Assembly: GCA_035688135.1 (NCBI GenBank)
Contig: DASSNG010000005.1
Location: 1 to 8,414 of the forward strand
Direction of reading: 5' to 3'
Source of the DNA: JAIFWC01 sp035688135
GTDB taxonomy: Bacteria; Patescibacteriota; Saccharimonadia; Saccharimonadales; UBA10212
DNA length: 8,414 nt
The position numbers and the translations under genes were made by a program. Positions 1-5,134 of the stretch are shown here, one piece after another. The notes under the pieces were generated by a model that was not told the DNA's origin, made no database searches, and saw nothing but the letters and a program-made list of their open reading frames with translations. Position 1 is the stretch's first letter, and each line of letters starts with the position of its first letter.

Positions 1-1
1 C

Positions 2-328
2 CGCGGCTATAAGCTGTTTTACGATTACGTATTGAGGGAGCGCCAGCAGTTCCGCTTCCCGCCCTTCAGCTACCTGATGAAACTGACTGTACGGCGGGCG
101 ACCCTGAGCGGCGTCCAGAACGCCAGCGACAAGCTTAAGGACGAGCTTGCGGCCCAAGGCCTGCCGGTCGAAATCATCGGGCCGACGCCGTCTTTTTACG
201 CCCGCCGCGGCAAATATCTTTACTACCAGCTGGTCTGTAAAAGCAAGGAGCGCGACCATTTGGTGGCGCTGGCAAGAATCGTCCCGCCGGACTGGCAGAT
301 AGATTTAGACCCGGCCGATTTGCTCTAA
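2..328 (+). CDS. priA: Primosomal protein N' (PriA helicase), C-terminal fragment
   Basis: This is the last 108 codons of a gene that enters from the left edge; the reading frame is open from base 2 and stops with TAA. PriA is the 3'-to-5' DNA helicase that recognises stalled forks and reloads the replicative helicase. The fragment shows the usual C-terminal pattern of the family: an RxxFRFPPFSYL segment at the start, an IIGPTPSFYARRGKYLYYQLVCKS segment in the middle (the GP.P......Y.YQ.....KS signature), and an end reading IDLDPADLL, close to the family's DVDP..(L/M) terminus. The ATP-binding motifs and zinc-binding cysteines would lie upstream, outside the window. priA next to def and fmt is a common bacterial arrangement and supports the call. 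An internal TTG at 32 is not a plausible start. I am confident of the family; the upstream part cannot be judged. Confidence 0.88.
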   Translation, partial: RGYKLFYDYVLRERQQFRFPPFSYLMKLTVRRATLSGVQNASDKLKDELAAQGLPVEIIGPTPSFYARRGKYLYYQLVCKSKERDHLVALARIVPPDWQIDLDPADLL

Positions 329-339
329 TTCCACTCCCG

Positions 340-430
340 CCCATATCCGGTTCGACACTATCCTCGGCCTTACGGCTGTTTAAGCGCATAGTACAGCCTC
401 CGGCCTGCGGACGTGCCTCTCGGATATGGG
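340..430 (+). repeat. 91-bp long-hairpin repeat, copy 1 (priA-def gap)
   Basis: A noncoding 91-base element bounded by perfect 10-base terminal inverted repeats (CCCATATCCG at 340-349, CGGATATGGG at 421-430). A second copy in opposite orientation lies at 8261-8351; I count 88 of 91 identical bases. The element can fold along its whole length: the terminal stem, then 354-358 with 413-417 (one A-C mismatch in this copy), 361-363 with 409-411, 366-369 with 402-405, and GGCTGT 374-379 with ACAGCC 393-398, around a 13-base loop. No target-site duplication is visible. The organisation is like ERIC or MITE-type palindromic repeats, but I do not recognise the family. Confidence 0.85.
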
Positions 431-452
431 TTGAAGTGCTAAGCCTGCAAGG

Positions 453-481
453 TGGATTACTCACCTCTGTTAAGTTATACT
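453..481 (+). promoter_or_regulatory. Probable promoter giving a leaderless def mRNA
   Basis: A good -10 box TATACT lies at 476-481; 17 bases upstream is a weak -35, TGGATT (453-458, three of six consensus positions). The -10 ends only seven bases before the def ATG at 489, so transcription would start at or next to the start codon. No Shine-Dalgarno-like purine run precedes the ATG, which fits a leaderless message. The promoter sits just downstream of the 91-bp repeat. The -10 and its spacing are seen; the leaderless reading is inferred. Confidence 0.45.
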
Positions 482-488
482 GTTCCTG

Positions 489-1064
489 ATGTCCGCTAAA
501 GATAAAATCATAGCCCTGCCCAACCCGCGCCTGCGGCAAAAATCCCAGCGCCTGCCGATAATTACTCCCGAGGCCCGGGAAGTCATCCGGCAGATGATTG
601 ATTCCACCCTGGACTGGGAAGCTACCAGGGAGCATGAAGTCGGCGTAGCCCTGGCCGCCGTGCAAATCGACCAGCCCTACCGCATCATCATCGTACGCAA
701 CGACTTTGAGAACAAGGACGATAAAAACTTCAGCGTCTTTATAAATCCCGAAATCATGAAAGCCGAAGGCAAAGTAGAAGAAGATTACGAAGGCTGCCTG
801 AGCGTAACAGATATATACGGCAAGGTACCCCGCTACAGTAAGGTGCGCGTTCGGGCGTTAGACGAGAACGGCCAAGTGGTCAGGGTCAAGGCCGAAGGCT
901 TCTTGGCGCGTATTTTCCAGCACGAAATCGACCACACTAACGGCATCATGTTCGTGGACCACCTTAAAGATGATAAAGACGCCTTTTACAAGCTGACGTC
1001 CGAAGGCAGGCTGGACCCGCTAAGTTATGAAGAGGTAGAAAAAACCGGTGTCTTCCAAGACTAA
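489..1064 (+). CDS. def: Peptide deformylase
   Basis: A cytoplasmic metalloenzyme of 191 residues that removes the formyl group from the N-terminal methionine of new proteins. All three family motifs are present: motif I as G52-V-A-L-A-A-V-Q59, motif II EGCLS (101-105, metal ligand Cys103), and motif III HEIDH (145-149, ligands His145 and His149, catalytic Glu146). Motif I has Ala where the consensus GxGxAAxQ has its second Gly. The length suits the family. The ATG at 489 is the first start after an in-frame TAA at 471, and lies just downstream of a -10 box with no Shine-Dalgarno site, so a leaderless start is likely. The last 17 bases overlap fmt, so the two are probably translated from one mRNA and act at opposite ends of the formyl-methionine cycle. 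Confidence 0.96.
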   Translation: MSAKDKIIALPNPRLRQKSQRLPIITPEAREVIRQMIDSTLDWEATREHEVGVALAAVQIDQPYRIIIVRNDFENKDDKNFSVFINPEIMKAEGKVEEDYEGCLSVTDIYGKVPRYSKVRVRALDENGQVVRVKAEGFLARIFQHEIDHTNGIMFVDHLKDDKDAFYKLTSEGRLDPLSYEEVEKTGVFQD

Positions 1065-1941
1065 GCTGGTATTCTTCGGCAACGAAAGGCTGGCGACGGG
1101 CGCCTCTACGGACGCGCCTGTGCTTAGAGCCCTGATAGCCGCCGGCTATGGTATCGAAGCCGTCATAACCAGCCACAAAGAGCCCGTTTCCCGGCAAAAA
1201 AGAGACCTGGAAATCGGTCCCATCGCCCACGCTTACCATATACCGGTGGTCCTGGCCGGCGGCAAGCAGGACCTTCTGTCCAAGGTTAACAAACACAGGA
1301 CCGAGGCGGCGGTCCTGGTAGCTTTCGGCCAGATAATCCCGCAGGAAGTGCTGGACGTTTTCCCAAAAGGCATAATCAATATACATCCTTCCCTGCTGCC
1401 CAAGCTACGCGGCTCCACCCCTGTTGAAACGGCTATTTTGAACGGATTCGAAGAGACCGGCGTGTCGCTGATGAAGCTGGCCGCCGAAATGGACGCCGGC
1501 CCGGTCTACGCCCAGCGGAAGCTGGCCTTGGACGGCAGCGAGACAAAGTTCGATCTGGCCCGAAAGCTTAATAAGATGGGCGCTGAGCTGCTGATAGAAA
1601 ACCTTGACGATATATTATCCGGCAGGCTGGCTCCCAAAACCCAGGACGAAACCGAAGCGACCTACTCCCGGCTGCTGTCTAAACAGGACGGGCATATCGA
1701 TTTTAATGAGCCGGCCGAAGACATTGAGCGGAAAGTCCGGGCATTCTTAGGCTTTCCTAAGACGCGCGCAGAGGTCCATGGCCGAGATATAGTCATCACC
1801 AGATCCCGGGTGGCTGAAAGCCCGGAAGACGGCGGCTTAGTCGTCAAATGCAGCCCTGGTTATCTGGAAATCTTAGAACTTATCGCTCCCAGCGGCCGCA
1901 CCATGGGCGGAGCTGAATTCCTGCGCGGCTACAAAAGATAG
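1048..1941 (+). CDS. fmt: Methionyl-tRNA formyltransferase
   Basis: The 297-residue enzyme transfers a formyl group from 10-formyltetrahydrofolate to initiator Met-tRNA. The N-terminal catalytic domain (about 1-200) carries the signature NIHPSLLPKLRGSTP at 111-125. Asn111, His113 and Asp149 (in EMDAGP) match the catalytic Asn106/His108/Asp144 of the E. coli enzyme. The C-terminal tRNA-binding domain (about 205-297) begins with YSRLLSKQDGHIDF and contains FLGFPKTRAEVHG. The extreme N-terminus, LVFFGNERLATG, is diverged from the common VFMGTPDFA form. The GTG start lies inside def (17-base overlap), and GAGGT at 1032-1036 is a candidate Shine-Dalgarno site, somewhat distant, so translational coupling with def is likely. 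The TAG stop abuts the stop of the convergent gene. Confidence 0.95.
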   Translation: MSSKTKLVFFGNERLATGASTDAPVLRALIAAGYGIEAVITSHKEPVSRQKRDLEIGPIAHAYHIPVVLAGGKQDLLSKVNKHRTEAAVLVAFGQIIPQEVLDVFPKGIINIHPSLLPKLRGSTPVETAILNGFEETGVSLMKLAAEMDAGPVYAQRKLALDGSETKFDLARKLNKMGAELLIENLDDILSGRLAPKTQDETEATYSRLLSKQDGHIDFNEPAEDIERKVRAFLGFPKTRAEVHGRDIVITRSRVAESPEDGGLVVKCSPGYLEILELIAPSGRTMGGAEFLRGYKR

Positions 1942-2331
1942 TCAGGCTTGAGGCTGGCCGGGGTCGGCCGGAGGCATTGTCTGAGGCTGGTCGGGCGGAG
2001 TCTGCTGGCCGCCCATATCGGCCATGGTAGCCTGCAGGATGGCCGACGCCTGCTGTTTGATTTCGGCTTTTAGCTTTTCCAGTTCGTCTGCTACCACCTG
2101 TTTATAATCCGGGAAGTTGGTCTCCAGCCATTTTAAGGCGCCGGCCTCATCGTTCCGGTCTATGAAACCCTCGAATTCATCTAATTGGGCGTCGGTCATC
2201 TGCTCGGCCAGCTTCATCCCCACGCGCAGTTCCAAAGTCTCGTAGATATGCGCCAGCATCTTGTTCTTTTCGGCGGCCGGCAGTTCGCCCAGGCCCAGCT
2301 CGCGCAGCAGATTGTCATCCAGTTGAAACAT
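1942..2331 (-). CDS. Small helical protein, DUF5663-like
   Basis: A 129-residue protein of unknown function. Residues 1-95 look entirely helical and acidic, with a conserved-looking core: LLRELGLGELP, then LELRVGMKLAEQMTDAQLDEFEGFID, then ALKWLETNFPDYKQVV. I recall this pattern from the DUF5663 family of Patescibacteria (family memory, not searched). The end (105-129) is a Pro/Gln-rich tail that is probably disordered. There is no signal peptide or membrane segment. The ATG is preceded by AAGGG at 2341-2345 with nine bases of spacing, and by a plausible promoter of its own, so it may be expressed independently of the 516-residue gene 63 bases upstream. The TGA stop touches the fmt stop with no gap between the convergent genes. 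Confidence 0.85.
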   Translation of the reverse strand: MFQLDDNLLRELGLGELPAAEKNKMLAHIYETLELRVGMKLAEQMTDAQLDEFEGFIDRNDEAGALKWLETNFPDYKQVVADELEKLKAEIKQQASAILQATMADMGGQQTPPDQPQTMPPADPGQPQA

Positions 2332-2354
2332 ATTTTTTATCCCTTATGCTTTGA

Positions 2355-2383
2355 ATTTTATCTGAGTGGTAACCTTTCGCCAA
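2355..2383 (-). promoter_or_regulatory. Probable promoter of the DUF5663-like gene
   Basis: Read on the minus strand: -35 TTGGCG (2383-2378, four of six), a 17-base spacer, and -10 TAAAAT (2360-2355, five of six). The expected start near 2348 gives a leader of about 17 bases containing the AAGGG Shine-Dalgarno site. It occupies the 63-base gap after the 516-residue gene. Confidence 0.45.
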
Positions 2384-2394
2384 ATAATTATGGC

Positions 2395-3945
2395 TCAAGC
2401 GGCCAGCGGCGGCGACTCCACCCTTTCTTCCTCTTTATCTTCCGTATCTGCCGGCAACTCGGTTTCCGAGGGGCCTAACAGCCAGATACTGAAAACCGCT
2501 GTATAGCCTGCCGCCCGGCCTATCAGCCGGCGGCGGTACTGGCGGGCTTTCTCACCGGCTTTTTCGCCTATCACCTGGCTTGTCAGAGCGGTAGTGACCG
2601 CTGATTCTTTGGCGGCCTCAGCCACTGCAGATGTCCCGTTTGCTACGGCGCCGGCGGCTTTCTCGCCAAGGACCTGGCCGGTCAATACGGCGCTTACAGC
2701 TGCTTCTTTGGCGGCATCAGCCGCTTTTTCACCGATCACCTGGCCCATCATCAGCGATGTGCCTAAAGCTTCTTTGGCGGCGCCGGCTACATAGCCGGCC
2801 CTGGCCATAGCCTCGGCCGCCATCGGTTCCAGCGCGTCTTTGGCCGCGGATTTTACGGCGCTTCCCAGCTGCTTAAGCTCCTCCCGGACCGCTTTGAATT
2901 TCCCGCTGAAGCGCTTTTGGGCCTCGTCCCGGGAGGTTGGCGCGGCTTCCGGCTCGGCTCTATGAGAGAACCAGTATTCTACTTCGTCCTTGAAGAACGT
3001 CCTTGTATCGCCTTCGGCGGTAATCACCTTATAAAACGACTCGCCGTCCCTTTCGCCTTCCTCCAGTATCCGGGCAGACTCAAAGCCTTTTGCCCAGGAA
3101 TACACCGGTACCAGGCCGCCCGGCTTGATTTCATAAGGCGATTCTTTTTCCTGCAGCATGGCTTCCAGTTTGGCTACACGGTCGCTTAACTGCTGGAACT
3201 GTTCGCGCATCTGTTCTTTTTCCGGGTCTAGTGGGGCCGGTGCCTCTTCCGCGGAATCAGCGGCCTGGGCTTCAGGCGCCGCTTCCGGCTCGAAGTTGCT
3301 AAATTCCTTCATCCGTTCATCGGTCAGGAATTTGGTGTGGTTTTCCGTAAGACTTTCAATCTTGTGCATGCCGGTTTCGGATGATTTGCCCTTGTAGCGC
3401 CAGAGGTTGCCCTGCTGGTCGACCAGAACATCGCTTTGGGTCTCCTCCGATGTACTTTCGGCCGCATCCGGCGGCTGGGGTTCTTCGGCCGCGGGCGCTG
3501 GCAGGGCTTCCGGCTCTATTACCGGCTCAGCAGACTCTTGGAACTGCGAAGGCTTGACCCGCTTGATTTCATAGCCGCTGGGAAAGTCCGGGTTCTGCCG
3601 TTTTAAGATAATTTCATCCTTGTCGGTATTCCTGCCAGATATAGCCCAGCCATCGGCTGATGAATACTGCTCCTGCGTTTCCTCCGGCTCTTCCGCCTTG
3701 CTTTCGGCTTCGGCAGGCGCATGTTTTTCGGCATCCGGCGTAAAGACCTGGGCGGATGCTTCCGGCTGAGCCGCTACGGTCAAAAGTTCCGGCGCCGCAG
3801 GCAGCTCGTCCGCCTGCCATTCAACCGGATCAAGCATCAGACCCTCCGCCGAATGGGGGCCGGCCGGATAGCCGCCGGAGGGCTCAGGAAAAGAACCGGC
3901 TTCGGCTGGCGGCGTTTCTGCAGTTGTAAGTGTTTCGCCGGGCAT
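2395..3945 (-). CDS. Low-complexity coiled-coil protein with three AAKE..QVxGEKA repeats
   Basis: A 516-residue protein I do not recognise. Order along the chain: a Pro/Ala/Glu-rich region probably disordered (1-95); a short beta-type stretch DEIILKR...GYEIKRV (110-130); an acidic linker; a second beta stretch VLVDQQGNLWRYKG (173-186); a coiled coil starting DPEKEQM with core LSDRVAKLEA (240-267); a third beta stretch (270-327); a helical region with three AAKE..QVxGEKA repeats (388-467); a basic patch RQYRRRLIGR (468-477); a short hydrophobic stretch YTAVFSIWLLG (481-491); and an acidic tail. There is no signal peptide; the hydrophobic stretch is too short to call a membrane helix with confidence. 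The 173-260 module resembles residues 24-100 of the neighbouring protein at 4018-5064. The ATG follows an A-rich leader without a Shine-Dalgarno site. Codon-level noise in other frames is high, but the consistent composition and the promoter make it real. Confidence 0.82.
   Translation of the reverse strand: MPGETLTTAETPPAEAGSFPEPSGGYPAGPHSAEGLMLDPVEWQADELPAAPELLTVAAQPEASAQVFTPDAEKHAPAEAESKAEEPEETQEQYSSADGWAISGRNTDKDEIILKRQNPDFPSGYEIKRVKPSQFQESAEPVIEPEALPAPAAEEPQPPDAAESTSEETQSDVLVDQQGNLWRYKGKSSETGMHKIESLTENHTKFLTDERMKEFSNFEPEAAPEAQAADSAEEAPAPLDPEKEQMREQFQQLSDRVAKLEAMLQEKESPYEIKPGGLVPVYSWAKGFESARILEEGERDGESFYKVITAEGDTRTFFKDEVEYWFSHRAEPEAAPTSRDEAQKRFSGKFKAVREELKQLGSAVKSAAKDALEPMAAEAMARAGYVAGAAKEALGTSLMMGQVIGEKAADAAKEAAVSAVLTGQVLGEKAAGAVANGTSAVAEAAKESAVTTALTSQVIGEKAGEKARQYRRRLIGRAAGYTAVFSIWLLGPSETELPADTEDKEEERVESPPLAA
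2545..2784 (-). repeat. Three diverged intragenic repeats (AAKE..QVxGEKA)
   Basis: Within the 516-residue gene, residues 388-409, 411-432 and 442-467 share the pattern AAKE(A/S)...(L/T)...(G/S)QV(I/L)GEKA. In the DNA the motif ttctttggcggc recurs near 2606, 2704 and 2770. The units are Ala-rich amphipathic helices, loosely like LEA-type or apolipoprotein-like helices that can lie on membranes. That comparison is from composition only. Confidence 0.75.
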
Positions 3946-3976
3946 TTTAGCTTTTTTATTTTTTATACCTAATCAA

Positions 3977-4004
3977 ATCCTAACACCCGTAGACCAAATG
4001 TCAA
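3977..4004 (-). promoter_or_regulatory. Promoter of the 516-residue gene
   Basis: Minus strand: a perfect -35 TTGACA (4004-3999), a 16-base spacer, and -10 TAGGAT (3982-3977, four of six). The expected start near 3970 leaves a leader of about 24 bases that is almost all A and T and has no Shine-Dalgarno site. A later TATAAA (3967-3962) lies too far from the -35 to pair with it. Confidence 0.5.
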
Positions 4005-4017
4005 TCTCCGCTTACGC

Positions 4018-5064
4018 TTAATACTGCTTAAGCACGTCCACTACATAGCCGGTATCGGTCCGGCCGTCCACCTGAAGTATTTCAGAACCGTGGCCGCCTG
4101 CCAGCCAATGCACGCTATGCCCATGGCCCGCGGCTTTTGCAGCCAGCGTGTGCAGCCAGCCCTCGGCCCGCCAGGCTCCTACCTTGTTAGCCGCCCAGTC
4201 CCAGGGATACCGCATCCCCCAGTAAAGGCCGCTGTCCTGGGCCCGCTCGTGCAGACCGGCGCCGCTCCCGCTTCTTAAACCGTTTATGGCTTTCATTTCC
4301 TGGGCATGGTCTTTCTCTATCTGTTCATGCAGCCCATGTATGGCCTGCAGTTCGTGCTGGTGGTCGTGGATATGCTGGGCGCTGCTCTGGGCTTCGAATA
4401 TATTCAGCTGCTGGTCGATGTCGGCGACTTCTTTATGAATTTTGGTAACATCCGGACTATAGCTGTGCCCTCTTTTGCCAAGCTCGTAACCTATGAATGC
4501 AGCCACCGCGGCCGCTCCCAGCGCCACCAAGGCCGCGCCGGCGCCGCCATCCCTTCTTTCTACCGCTTCCGGCGGCACGTAAACCCTTTGTTCGTCTTCC
4601 AGGTAAAAATAGCCTTTTTCGTCCTGGTAATACTGCGGCGGCTCCGGTTCGCCGGTCACTCTTCTTCTTAGGCGGCGGCTTAAGGGTTCGCGGTAAGCCA
4701 CTTTCCGGGCTTCCGGCTCCGGCGGCGGGTCTTTGGCTTCTATCCTGGCTTCCAATTCGGCGTTCTTGGCTTCCAGGGCCTCCAGCCTTCCGGACAGTTC
4801 CTTTATCTGCCGTTTCATTTCCCATTTTTCGGGGTCGGCCTGGCGTTCCTGCCACTCGGCTTCGCTTTCCGCCGGGTCGTAACCCCACATTTCCGCCAGG
4901 TCCGGCAGCTGTACCCGCCTGATCATCTTGGCATCGCCTTCGCCAAGCTCTACAAGGCCGTTATAACGGTACGAACCGTCTTTTTGCTCTACCACCTCTA
5001 TGCCGTCCAGCTTTTCATAACCGCCGGGCAGCTCGGGGTCAAGGGTCGCTAAAACCTCCGACAT
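4018..5064 (-). CDS. Membrane-anchored His-rich coiled-coil protein, unknown function
   Basis: I do not recognise this family. The ATG at 5064 is chosen because GAGGTG (5073-5068) sits five bases before it; a GTG two codons upstream (5070) would leave no room for a ribosome site. Positions below count from that GTG (350 residues). There is a beta-type stretch VVEQKDGSYRYNG...RRVQLPDL (26-58), a coiled coil from DPEKWEM with core LSGRLEALEA (79-113), a basic cluster SRRLRRRV (131-138), a second YYQDEKGYFYLEDEQRVYV stretch (147-165), one membrane helix (about 176-195), a second coiled coil unusually rich in His (205-263), and a Trp/His-rich C-terminal domain (280-350). The basic cluster suggests the N-terminus is inside and the His-rich part outside the cell. 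The first 115 residues share a module with the next gene downstream. It lies 64-70 bases after infB. Confidence 0.84.
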   Translation of the reverse strand: MSEVLATLDPELPGGYEKLDGIEVVEQKDGSYRYNGLVELGEGDAKMIRRVQLPDLAEMWGYDPAESEAEWQERQADPEKWEMKRQIKELSGRLEALEAKNAELEARIEAKDPPPEPEARKVAYREPLSRRLRRRVTGEPEPPQYYQDEKGYFYLEDEQRVYVPPEAVERRDGGAGAALVALGAAAVAAFIGYELGKRGHSYSPDVTKIHKEVADIDQQLNIFEAQSSAQHIHDHQHELQAIHGLHEQIEKDHAQEMKAINGLRSGSGAGLHERAQDSGLYWGMRYPWDWAANKVGAWRAEGWLHTLAAKAAGHGHSVHWLAGGHGSEILQVDGRTDTGYVVDVLKQY

Positions 5065-5134
5065 AAACACCTCACTTTAACTGACTATAAAGTAAGGTTT
5101 TTAATAAAAGCGCTCAGTGAAACGTCTTACAGGC

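Noticed and set aside
174..665. 163-residue open frame on the minus strand across the priA end, repeat copy 1 and the def start
   Set aside because: It runs antisense to two well-supported genes and through a noncoding repeat; the protein has no family features.
1942..3945. Possible TGA recoding (as in Absconditabacteria or Gracilibacteria)
   Set aside because: Both genes end naturally at TGA with sensible C-termini, and reading on would enter the neighbouring promoter or the antisense of fmt.
4497..4922. 141-residue plus-strand frame and a 143-residue minus-strand frame inside the membrane coiled-coil gene
   Set aside because: Both are Pro/Arg/Gly-rich shadows of the 4018-5064 gene, with no start signals or family motifs.
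5071..5134. Promoter and terminator between infB and the membrane coiled-coil gene
   Set aside because: A TATAGT (5089-5084) is present but no -35-like hexamer lies at a suitable distance, and the GTAAG/CTTAC inverted repeat gives only a weak, interrupted stem without a T-run.
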